Of a stretch of 64,000 bases of DNA, positions 8,233 through 15,941 are shown one piece after another. Source of the DNA: JAVBMU01 sp031551755 (GTDB taxonomy: Bacteria; Actinomycetota; Actinomycetes; Actinomycetales; Cellulomonadaceae). The translations under genes and the position numbers were made by a program. The stretch is taken from NCBI GenBank assembly GCA_031551755.1, contig JAVBNE010000013.1, positions 124,001 through 188,000 of the forward strand. Direction: 5' to 3'. Under the pieces are notes generated by a model that worked only from the letters and a program-made list of their open reading frames with translations, was not told the origin of the DNA and made no database searches. Every line of letters starts with the position of its first letter. Position 1 is the stretch's first letter.

Positions 8233-10610
8233 TGGGTAGTTTTTGGGGGGATCTGTTGGTGTGGCATCCGCCGTTGGAGCCCATCGCGGGGAATCCGAGT
8301 GTTGTTCGGGATGGGGCGCGGTCGTTGTTGCGGGCTTCCTCGCGGGTGGTGACGGCTGCGGAGTCGTTGGTGCCGTTGGCGGCGGTGATGGGGTTGCAGT
8401 CTGGGGAATTCGTGCAGGCTGCGGTCGAACGGTTGCAGATGGTGGTTCTTCGGGGGGTCAGGCTCGCGGAGCTTTTGAAGACCGCTGGTGATCACTTGTT
8501 GGCCTTTGCTGCTGTTTTGGAGGAAGGCCAGTCTCAAGCTGACGCGGCGATCGTGGCTGATGAGGAGGCACACCGGGAGTTGTCGCGGATTGAGAATGAG
8601 GTTGAGCAGTACCGGTCGATGTTGTATTCGGGGGGTGTGGCAGGGGTGTTGAATGGCGTGTGGGAGGCCGAGATCAGTGGGTTACGGACTCAGGCGCGGT
8701 CGGTGGTCGAGCGTGAACATGAGGCGCGCGCGGTGTGGTCGGCGGCCAGGGAACGGGTGAGTGAGGCGGCTGATCGCGCGCGGGTGGGGTTGGCGGTGTT
8801 GACCGAGGGCCGGGGTAGCTTCTTTGGTCTGTCGGGCTTTGGTGGGGTGTCTGGGTTCGCGCTGGAGAGTCTTAGCGGTGTGGGTGCGGCCGGGGCGGGG
8901 GTGGTGGCCGCCGGATTGATGGGCCGCTACGTCGAGGGGGATCTGGATGCTGCGCAGCAGGCGGCGGTGTTGGCGCAGTTGCGGGACCTGTTGGCTGAGC
9001 ATGAGGACGACCCGGCATTCTTTGCAGGGTTGATGGGTGATGCCACGCGCGTGGATGTGTTTTGTTCCTTCGTGGAGCAGTCGGCGTTTGCCGACCCGGA
9101 GACTGTGAGCCTCGGTGGTGGGTTCGCGTCGGCGGCCAAGATCGCGTTGCCGAAGTGGTCGGGTCCGCTCGACGCCGAAGGTCAACGTGAGGTGGGCGCG
9201 AACCTGGTCAGGGCGGTCGGGGAGGGGTCCAGCGGTGGACGCCAGCTCTTGTTCGGGTATCTGTTCTCTGGTGGTGTCAGCGGGCAAGTCGCCTATGGGG
9301 CGGCTGTTGAGCTGGATAAATGGGTGTCCCGGGGCGGCCAAGTGTGGGGTAGGTACCCCTTCGCGGGCAGCGAGGCCGGGAAAGAGGCCTACATGGGGGC
9401 GGTCGGGCAGGTGGGGGTGGGCGGCTCCGGCAATCGGGATGGGGTCAACCAACTGGCCACACCGGAAGTCCAGAAGATGCTCGGCATCCGATGGTCCGAT
9501 CACACCTCTGATGCGCTGGTGCCACACGCGGTCTTTCACGCGCTGTCCAACGACCCGAAGCTCTCCGCGCGGTTCTGGGCTCCGACGGATACCGACCTCT
9601 CGCAGGCGCGGGTGGACAGGTGGCTGCGCGCGGGTGATGAGAACTGGTACGCGCACAGCTTCTTGGAGAACGATGGTGGGGCCGCGTTCTTCGGGTCGAT
9701 CGCCGCCGCCACCAACTACGCAGCAGCCAGCGGTGACACAGACCTGGCCCGATCCGCAGCGCTGCTGATCAATGACGTCACTCACCAACTCACCGACCCC
9801 GACAGCCAAGTCGGCCCGCACGCTACGAGGTGGTGGGGGCAAGGGTCGGCCAACCTGGTGCTGGCTTACCAACCATACGTCGACGGCGTCGGGGAGGCGC
9901 TTGAAGGGTCGTCACGGTTTGAGACAGGTGTCGATGGCTTGCAGATAGGACGCCTGGAACACGGATTCACCGATGAGTCCGACTTTGGCATTGGTGCTGA
10001 GTCGATGCCAGGGTTTGAGCGTGACGAGATTTTGGCGATTCTTGAGTCGACGGAGTTCGATGATGAGGGCGTGAACTCATGGGAGCGAGTCCTGAAAAGG
10101 CACATGTACGATGCGGGAGGCTTTCTCGAGAGCGTCTCGGACCAGGAAGCTCGCAGGTCGTTTCTGGCGTATACGAGTGAGAATGCCGCCACGGTGTGGG
10201 GTGAGATCGATCATGTAGCGGTGAACAGAGCTGAAGCAGATGATTTGGTCTTGCAGGCGGCGGCGTCTGATGCGGTTTCTGTTGTCACGACCCCATTATC
10301 GGTCGATGGCCCACCGGGGATGATGCTCGCGATCGGAATTGATCACGGCACTAACTTGCTAACTGGTGAGCTCGCCCATGCAGAAGCCAACAAGCTCGCT
10401 GAGATCCGCTCCGGATACGTGAACCGATCAACATCCCTGATCTACGAATTCCAACGCGGGGCAGCCGCTCGCGGCGCCGGCAGCGCAGAGATGGACATGA
10501 ACCAATTCCTCGACGACCATGTCGGCTACTACCCGGAAGCGGGCCTCACTCCCCTTGAAGAACTTATTCGTACCACTCGAAATCGAATGGTGGCAGCACG
10601 CGATGACTAG
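8232..10610 (+). CDS. Large type VII-like effector candidate, unrecognised C-terminal part
   Basis: A 792-residue protein. Residues about 10-110 (GNPSVVRDGARSLLRASSR and following helices) have the alternating helix pattern of WXG100-fold N-termini found on actinobacterial type VII secreted effectors, and a coiled segment follows to about 190. Residues about 200-230 are Gly/Phe-rich. The middle (DLLAEHEDDPAFFAGLM and a helical region to about 560) resembles DUF6571-like proteins as far as I recall. I recognise no catalytic motif in the last 250 residues. The gene overlaps the small WXG-like gene upstream and the first lipoprotein gene downstream. Toxin function is inferred from layout only. 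Confidence 0.55.
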   Translation: MGSFWGDLLVWHPPLEPIAGNPSVVRDGARSLLRASSRVVTAAESLVPLAAVMGLQSGEFVQAAVERLQMVVLRGVRLAELLKTAGDHLLAFAAVLEEGQSQADAAIVADEEAHRELSRIENEVEQYRSMLYSGGVAGVLNGVWEAEISGLRTQARSVVEREHEARAVWSAARERVSEAADRARVGLAVLTEGRGSFFGLSGFGGVSGFALESLSGVGAAGAGVVAAGLMGRYVEGDLDAAQQAAVLAQLRDLLAEHEDDPAFFAGLMGDATRVDVFCSFVEQSAFADPETVSLGGGFASAAKIALPKWSGPLDAEGQREVGANLVRAVGEGSSGGRQLLFGYLFSGGVSGQVAYGAAVELDKWVSRGGQVWGRYPFAGSEAGKEAYMGAVGQVGVGGSGNRDGVNQLATPEVQKMLGIRWSDHTSDALVPHAVFHALSNDPKLSARFWAPTDTDLSQARVDRWLRAGDENWYAHSFLENDGGAAFFGSIAAATNYAAASGDTDLARSAALLINDVTHQLTDPDSQVGPHATRWWGQGSANLVLAYQPYVDGVGEALEGSSRFETGVDGLQIGRLEHGFTDESDFGIGAESMPGFERDEILAILESTEFDDEGVNSWERVLKRHMYDAGGFLESVSDQEARRSFLAYTSENAATVWGEIDHVAVNRAEADDLVLQAAASDAVSVVTTPLSVDGPPGMMLAIGIDHGTNLLTGELAHAEANKLAEIRSGYVNRSTSLIYEFQRGAAARGAGSAEMDMNQFLDDHVGYYPEAGLTPLEELIRTTRNRMVAARDD

Positions 10611-11340
10611 GAAGAGGCGGGCGTGGGGGTTCGTTGCGCTGATCGCTGTGCTTCTCGTCGGATGCGCAGACAAGGGCGCGGAAACTCCTCGGTGGGACAT
10701 ATCTGATTCGCTCCCCGGGGCCGTTCGAGTCGACGATGACAGATTGAGTATTGAAAGCGATTGGGGGCCGCGCTATTGTTCGGTCGGCTACTACTTCTGG
10801 AATCTCTCCGGGAACTCTGACTATAATCGTGCGACTGTGCCATTCGAGTTCGGAACGCATCGGCTCAGGGGTGTGGAGGTTCGGTACTTTGTTGTGTGGA
10901 TGGTGACAACCTCTCGCCCGCCTAACTTCAATCCCGCGAGCTATGCGGTTGAGAGGTTCGCCCAATGTCAAGCGGCCACCCCGAAGCCCGGGGAAGACGA
11001 CTACAGATACCACTTCAACCTGACTCCGATTGGCACTCCTGAGTCAGAACGATTCGGTTGGTACGAGACGACTGTCGGCCCCAAGCGCCCGCCGGAATGT
11101 GATGACAAGATCCACACGACGGCGGATGGGATCGGAATCTGTCCTACGCCGTACCAAGGGACTGGCATGTACACGCTGGTCGATGGCTGGATCCTGATCG
11201 GTGTGGACATCACCACCAACAACACAAGCATCGACTTGAAGGAAGTCGCCGACGCCGACAAGCTGTTGAACGCTCTCGCCGCACGAGTAGAAGCCGACCC
11301 CCTCACCCGACACGACTACGACCACCGCCACGATCGCTGA
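10603..11340 (+). CDS. Lipoprotein paralogue 1, candidate immunity protein
   Basis: A 245-residue lipoprotein with signal peptide and lipobox LLVGC. The mature part begins with RWDISDSLPGAVRV, continues through WGPRYCSVGYYFW and ends with the most conserved block, ESERFGWYETTVGP to TPYQGTGMYTLVDGWILIGVD. I know no family for it. Its ATG lies inside the last codons of the effector-like gene, so translation is probably coupled. Two close paralogues follow directly. Position, membrane anchoring and tandem copies fit an immunity protein against the upstream product, but this is inference. Confidence 0.7.
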   Translation: MTRKRRAWGFVALIAVLLVGCADKGAETPRWDISDSLPGAVRVDDDRLSIESDWGPRYCSVGYYFWNLSGNSDYNRATVPFEFGTHRLRGVEVRYFVVWMVTTSRPPNFNPASYAVERFAQCQAATPKPGEDDYRYHFNLTPIGTPESERFGWYETTVGPKRPPECDDKIHTTADGIGICPTPYQGTGMYTLVDGWILIGVDITTNNTSIDLKEVADADKLLNALAARVEADPLTRHDYDHRHDR

Positions 11341-11369
11341 ATTGCCTGCACTGCCCGGCGACGAGGGCC

Positions 11370-11438
11370 GGGCTCACTCCCCTTGAAGAACTTATTCGTA
11401 CCACTCGAGACCGGATGGTGGCAGCACGCGATGACTAG
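11370..11438 (+). pseudogene. Relic of the effector gene 3' end
   Basis: These 69 bases encode a 22-residue copy, in frame and with its stop, of the last residues of the effector-like protein at 10542-10610 (GLTPLEELIRTT..RMVAARDD), with a single Asn-to-Asp change. It keeps the same overlap with the next lipoprotein start. It marks a duplication whose unit began inside the effector's 3' end, or a displaced effector of which only the tail remains. Confidence 0.85.
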
Positions 11439-12174
11439 ATCGGTACGATCATGGGTTCTAACTGTGGCAGTCACCGCTTTGTTGCTGGGCTGCGCGGGCG
11501 AGGGGGATCCAAGACCTGATCCGACACGATGGGATATCTCCGACGCACTCCCCGGGGCAGTTCGTGCGGAAGGTGTTGAGCAGGAGATTCGTGATCGGGG
11601 CCCACGATCTTGTTTACTCAATGACTATCTTTGGATGGTGTCCGGGGCGCACGACTACAATCGCAAGAAGGTGCCGTTTGGATTCGGGGAATACAACCTT
11701 GATGACGCGAAAATACGGTACTTTGTCATATGGATGGACGCCGGCACTCGGCCTCCGCATTACGATCCAGCCATTTACTCTATTGAGAAGTTCTATCGTT
11801 GCCAAAACAGCATTCCTCAACCTGGGAATGATAGGTATGTATACCATTACAATCTAACCCCTATTAGCACTGCCGAATCGGAACGATTCGGCTGGTACGA
11901 GACGACCGTCGGCCCAAGACGCCCCTCAGAATGCGACGAAGAGGTCCATACCTCCAAGAAGGCAGTCGGTATCTGCCCCACGCCCTACCAAGGGACTGGC
12001 ATGTACACACTCATAGACGGGTGGATCCTGATCGGTGTGGACGTCACCACCAACGACACAAGCATCGACCTGAAACAAGTCGTCGACGTGGACAAGCTGT
12101 TGGACGCCCTCACCACTCGGGTCAAAGCCGACCCACTCACACAGCACGACTACGACCACCGCAAAGACCGCTAA
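11431..12174 (+). CDS. Lipoprotein paralogue 2, candidate immunity protein
   Basis: A 247-residue lipoprotein, second of three. Signal peptide with lipobox LLLGC; mature start TRWDISDALPGAVRAEGV. It shares the C-terminal block SERFGWYETTVGP and TPYQGTGMYTLIDGWILIGV with its neighbours but is more divergent in the middle (SKKAVGICPTPY versus TADGIGICPTPY). The ATG overlaps the stop of the effector relic exactly as copy 1 overlaps the intact effector. No ribosome-binding site is evident, so expression may depend on read-through translation. Confidence 0.68.
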   Translation: MTRSVRSWVLTVAVTALLLGCAGEGDPRPDPTRWDISDALPGAVRAEGVEQEIRDRGPRSCLLNDYLWMVSGAHDYNRKKVPFGFGEYNLDDAKIRYFVIWMDAGTRPPHYDPAIYSIEKFYRCQNSIPQPGNDRYVYHYNLTPISTAESERFGWYETTVGPRRPSECDEEVHTSKKAVGICPTPYQGTGMYTLIDGWILIGVDVTTNDTSIDLKQVVDVDKLLDALTTRVKADPLTQHDYDHRKDR

Positions 12175-12199
12175 CCTACCCGGGAAAGATCGCCCCCGC

Positions 12200-12958
12200 A
12201 TGGACGTGAACCAAACTCGATGGACCCGATCCTGGGTGCTAATAGCGGTGCTCGCCGCTTTGTCAACGGGCTGCGCCAGTCAAGACGAGCCGAAATCCGA
12301 TCCGACACGGTGGGATATCTCCGACGCACTCCCCGGGGCAGTTCGCGTCAAAGACGTTAAGCAGGACATCGACAACAATTGGGGTCCGCGATCCTGTTCT
12401 TTGGGATTCTATTATTGGGAACTTGTCGGCGCAGGTAACTATAACCGGAAAAAGGTGCCGTTTGAGTTCGGGAAGTATCAGCTCAAGGACGTGAACGTAC
12501 AGTACTTCGTCATGTGGATGGATAGAACCAGTCGTCCACCGAATTACAATCCTGCGAGCTATGTCATCGAAGATCTTGGCCGATGCCAGGCAGGCACTCC
12601 CGAGCCGGGAAAAGACGATTACATCTATCATTTTAACCTGACGCCGATTGGCACTCCGGACTCGGAACGATTCGGTTGGTACGAGACGACTGTCGGCCCC
12701 AAGCGACCGCCGGAATGTGATAACAAAGTCCACACGACGGCGGATGGGATCGGAATCTGTCCTACGCCGTACCAAGGGACTGGCATGTACACACTCATAG
12801 ACGGGTGGATCCTGATCGGTGTGGACATCACCACCAACAACACAAGCATCGACCTGAAACAAGTCGCCAACGTCGACACCCTCTTGGACGCCCTCGCCAC
12901 CCGAGTCAAAGCCGACCCCCTCACACAGCACGACTACGACCACCGCAAAGACCGCTAA
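12200..12958 (+). CDS. Lipoprotein paralogue 3, candidate immunity protein
   Basis: A 252-residue lipoprotein, third of the tandem set, with lipobox LSTGC after a hydrophobic stretch. It starts 25 bases after copy 2 and has no effector relic in front. At the DNA level it is a mosaic: about 12667-12790 is nearly identical to copy 1, while the bases encoding TLIDGW and DLKQV match copy 2. This points to recombination among the copies. Function unknown; treated as a candidate immunity protein with the other two. Confidence 0.68.
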   Translation: MDVNQTRWTRSWVLIAVLAALSTGCASQDEPKSDPTRWDISDALPGAVRVKDVKQDIDNNWGPRSCSLGFYYWELVGAGNYNRKKVPFEFGKYQLKDVNVQYFVMWMDRTSRPPNYNPASYVIEDLGRCQAGTPEPGKDDYIYHFNLTPIGTPDSERFGWYETTVGPKRPPECDNKVHTTADGIGICPTPYQGTGMYTLIDGWILIGVDITTNNTSIDLKQVANVDTLLDALATRVKADPLTQHDYDHRKDR

Positions 12959-13045
12959 CCCACCCAGAAAGATCGGCGCCCGAATTCGGCCCGGCGACGC
13001 CCCCGGCCTGCGACACGACCCGCCACAGACCAGGTAGTCCGTCAC

Positions 13046-14020
13046 CTACAGCGACGGCTCATCCGTCGTTGAAAGCGTGAACACCGCACCGGCGATCTGC
13101 GGCCAGGCGGTCGCACGACGCTCCAGGTCATCCAGCGCCTTGGCCACCGAAGACTCCAGCTCATCGCCTCGCAGGTCGACAGCCGCGACCAAGTAGAGCG
13201 ACCGCGGCCCGACGAATTCGAGGCGCACATAGCTCACCCGTTCGATCTCCGGGTAGGCACGCAGCCGTTCGACAATGGCCGCGCGCGTCCTGGGATTCGC
13301 CTCCTCCCCGACGAGGAACCGGCGGTTCCGGTCGATCAGCATCACCGAAACCACCCCCAAGACCAGGCCGACGACAATCGACCCGATGGCGTCCGGGACC
13401 GGCGAGCCGGTGAGCTGGTGGGCGAGAACACCCCCGAAGGCCACCACCAGGCCCGCCAACGCGGCCGCGTCCTCGGCGTAAACCGCTCTCAGGGTCGGGT
13501 CCGAGGAGACCAGCACATGGTGAACGACGTCGCTGTCCACCGCGCGCGCCTCCCGCCGCGCCTGCTGGGAGGCGCGCAAGAAGGACGTCCCCTCCAAGAT
13601 AAAGGCAGCGGCCAGGACCGCATACGCCACTCCGAAGTCACCGGCCGGTTTCGGGTGCACCAACTCCTGGATGCCGTGTGTGATCGACACACCCGCGCCG
13701 ACCGCGAACAGACCGAGGGCGGCGAACATCGACCACACATAGGCTTCCCGGCCGTATCCAAGTGGGTGGCTCGGGTCCGGCGTCCGGCGCGAGCGGCGAT
13801 CAGCAAAGAGTAAGAACACCTCGTTACCGGTGTCGGCCCAAGAGTGCACGGCCTCGGCCACCATCGAGGCCGAGCCGGTGACGACGGCCGCCGCCGATTT
13901 GGCCACCGCAATCAGCAGGTTGGCGGCAAAGGCGATGATGACCGTCAGGGTGCTCGCTGACTCCGCCCCCTCGGCGGCCTGAACCACCCGTGGGCTGGCC
14001 TGGCTCGTGCTCTCCGACAT
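13046..14020 (-). CDS. Cation diffusion facilitator family metal exporter
   Basis: A 324-residue membrane transporter that should export divalent metal (Zn, Fe, Co or Mn) in exchange for protons. Metal-site residues are visible in helix 2 (H59-S-W-A-D63) and in helix 5 (the AED stretch at 182-184). Six helices are followed by a cytoplasmic regulatory domain (about 225-320) with the usual YVRLEFVG strand. It converges on the lipoprotein island with an 87-base gap. Which metal it carries is not clear. Confidence 0.85.
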   Translation of the reverse strand: MSESTSQASPRVVQAAEGAESASTLTVIIAFAANLLIAVAKSAAAVVTGSASMVAEAVHSWADTGNEVFLLFADRRSRRTPDPSHPLGYGREAYVWSMFAALGLFAVGAGVSITHGIQELVHPKPAGDFGVAYAVLAAAFILEGTSFLRASQQARREARAVDSDVVHHVLVSSDPTLRAVYAEDAAALAGLVVAFGGVLAHQLTGSPVPDAIGSIVVGLVLGVVSVMLIDRNRRFLVGEEANPRTRAAIVERLRAYPEIERVSYVRLEFVGPRSLYLVAAVDLRGDELESSVAKALDDLERRATAWPQIAGAVFTLSTTDEPSL

Positions 14021-14178
14021 GCAGCCGGTCTATCACGGTCGCCCCTGTCGCGCGGGCTGACCCTCGACGTTGCCCGCCGCTCTGCCCGAGGTGATGGCGA
14101 TTTCTCCGCACCGTAACCCGAAGAATGTGACACGTTCGTCAATGACGCACGATGGGCCTTCCATCAGCGGTGGGTGCA

Positions 14179-14203
14179 TTCATCACCCCGCAAGGGTGAT
14201 GAA
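14179..14203. promoter_or_regulatory. Perfect 10-bp inverted repeat upstream of the surface operon
   Basis: TTCATCACCC - 5 bases - GGGTGATGAA. It lies about 160 bases from the CDF start and 260 from the TasA-like start. It could be an operator or a small hairpin; nothing in it identifies the binding protein. Confidence 0.5.
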
Positions 14204-14286
14204 CAACCATTGGCACATGCACAGGCGAATCTAGGCTCGTAAGGAACGCAAAAGGGGACCCGCCGTGCACCTGTTCTAGGCAAAAC

Positions 14287-14316
14287 GGTCAAGATGTGTA
14301 TCAACATGACTTGACC
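14287..14316. promoter_or_regulatory. Long leader hairpin or operator before the TasA-like gene
   Basis: GGTCAAG plus ATGT pairs with ACAT plus CTTGACC, giving an 11-bp stem with a two-base bulge and a 6-base loop. It lies 145 bases before the TasA-like start in an AT-rich patch. It could act as an RNA hairpin in the leader or as a dyad operator. Confidence 0.45.
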
Positions 14317-14460
14317 CTTATTGCCGACAAAGGATGCCTGTCCCGAGGGGCCACCATTTTCCGGCAGCTCAAGGCTCTACGACCCGGATTTGGCCAGGTC
14401 CCACGGCACCCCGGCGCGCGATGAAAGCAACCGTACTTCTGCGAAAGCGAGAACGACAGC

Positions 14461-15105
14461 ATGACCAACACCAGCAACCATCCGGGAGCCAACCCCCGGC
14501 GCCGTGGCATCGCGGTGATCACCGGCGGCCTGATCGCATCAGCCGCCTTGGCCTTTTCGTTGACCGGCACAATGTCCTCATTCGTCGCCTCGATCACGAA
14601 CAGCACCAACTCCGCTGCAACGGGCGCGCTCGTCATGGAAGAGAAGAACGGCGACGGTTCGGTCACCTGCACGTCGACCGACGGCGGCGGGCTCGGCGTG
14701 AACCAGGCAACCTGCTCGACGATCAACAAATTCGGCGGATCGACGACCATGACCCCTGGTCAGAGCGTGTCCGCCAACGTGACGCTGAAGAACACCGGCA
14801 CCGTAGCGGCGTCGACGTTCACACTCTCTCCGGCCGCCTGCGTTCAATCCACGAACGGCAGCCCCTCCGGCAGCGCCGCAGACCTCTGCGCCAAGATGAA
14901 GGTCAAGGTCACGTCAGGTGCGACGTCCGTCTTTGACGGAACCCTCGCGGGTCTCGGCGCCAGCGGCCCGATCTCACTGAGCGCACCGGTGGACCCAGGC
15001 ACGTCGGTGCCGTTCACCTTCACGGTCACCCTCGACCCGTCAGCGGACAACACCTACCAGGGCCTCCTCGCCTCGATGCCGCTGACCTGGACCTTCACCG
15101 CGTAA
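14461..15105 (+). CDS. TasA/CalY-like exported protein (SipW-type substrate)
   Basis: A 214-residue exported protein. An Arg-rich N terminus and the hydrophobic stretch IAVITGGLIASAALAFSLTG are followed by a polar beta-rich domain starting around SFVASITNSTNSAATGALVM, the pattern of proteins cleaved by SipW-type signal peptidases. The rest is rich in Thr, Ser and Gly and resembles the camelysin/TasA fold. Its stop overlaps the start of the signal peptidase gene by one base (TAATG). A surface fibre or matrix role is inferred from family and context. Confidence 0.7.
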   Translation: MTNTSNHPGANPRRRGIAVITGGLIASAALAFSLTGTMSSFVASITNSTNSAATGALVMEEKNGDGSVTCTSTDGGGLGVNQATCSTINKFGGSTTMTPGQSVSANVTLKNTGTVAASTFTLSPAACVQSTNGSPSGSAADLCAKMKVKVTSGATSVFDGTLAGLGASGPISLSAPVDPGTSVPFTFTVTLDPSADNTYQGLLASMPLTWTFTA

Positions 15106-15941
15106 TGCGGAGTGAGGTCAAGCTTCGCGGTGCCCGAGGGCACCGCGAAGCACTGCCATGGATCGCCGTGGGCGCCCTCGTGCTCACGGCCATCCTGGCT
15201 GCCCTGACACTGCAACTTCACGTGTTCACCGTGGAGTCGCCGTCGATGGGCACCACCGCCCCTGTCGGCTCCCTCGTGGTGACGTCCGGCCGTGCAAGTA
15301 TCGAACCCGCGGACATCATCACCTTCCGCCCCGTCGAAGAGTCCGCCAGCACCTACACTCACCGAGTCGTCAGTGTCGACCCGGAGGGGATCACCACCCA
15401 AGGTGACTTGAACGCCACCCCCGATCCATGGCGTGTGCCGGCCGACCAGGTGGTCGGACGGGCGATCGCCGTCATCCCCGGCCTCGGCTACGCGCTGAAG
15501 GTGCTCGCTTTCACGATCATCGGCGCGGTGTTGGTCGTAGTCACCACCCACAGCGTGCGCTCCGACCGAATGCGGCGCTGCCTGCGACTCGACGGGGTGG
15601 CGATCGCCCTCGCCGTCGCGATCGCCATCGTCAAACCGGTGACGGGGTTCCGTGTCCTCGCCGTAACCGGAGGCCGGGCGACACAGGCGGACGTCGTCTC
15701 CACAAGTGTGCTGCCGATCACGGTTCGCCCGCATATGGACTCCGGCGCCCTCAACCTCACCTACGGACAAACCGGTGAACTCGTGTCCCATGCCGAACGC
15801 GGCCTGATCACTTTGCAAGCGGCGCTCCACCTGCCCTGGTTCGGATGGGTGGCGCTGGCGGCAGCGTGCCTCACCCCAGCAGTCGTGGCGATCGCCTACG
15901 TCCGCAGTCTTCGTCGAGAGCCCCTGGAAGGCCGATCATGA
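15105..15941 (+). CDS. SipW-type (ER-type) signal peptidase I
   Basis: A 278-residue S26 signal peptidase. The catalytic serine is Ser47 in ESPSMGT. The usual bacterial lysine is replaced by His86 in TYTHRVVSV, the mark of the archaeal/eukaryotic/SipW subtype, and an Asp-containing QGDLNATPD box follows at about 99-107. One helix precedes the domain, and two or more hydrophobic segments follow in an unusually long C-terminal extension (about 125-278). It is translationally linked to the TasA-like gene before it and the LamG gene after it (ATGA overlap), so it probably processes both. Confidence 0.85.
   Translation: MRSEVKLRGARGHREALPWIAVGALVLTAILAALTLQLHVFTVESPSMGTTAPVGSLVVTSGRASIEPADIITFRPVEESASTYTHRVVSVDPEGITTQGDLNATPDPWRVPADQVVGRAIAVIPGLGYALKVLAFTIIGAVLVVVTTHSVRSDRMRRCLRLDGVAIALAVAIAIVKPVTGFRVLAVTGGRATQADVVSTSVLPITVRPHMDSGALNLTYGQTGELVSHAERGLITLQAALHLPWFGWVALAAACLTPAVVAIAYVRSLRREPLEGRS

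Larger units (their letters stand above)
14021..14460. other. 440-base gap with two inverted repeats
   Basis: No gene is seen. The stretch separates the divergent CDF gene and the TasA-like operon and must hold both promoters. It contains the two inverted repeats listed separately and a relatively AT-rich section around 14270-14340. The last 50 bases lead to a weak ribosome site (GCGAGAACG) before the ATG at 14461. Confidence 0.6.
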
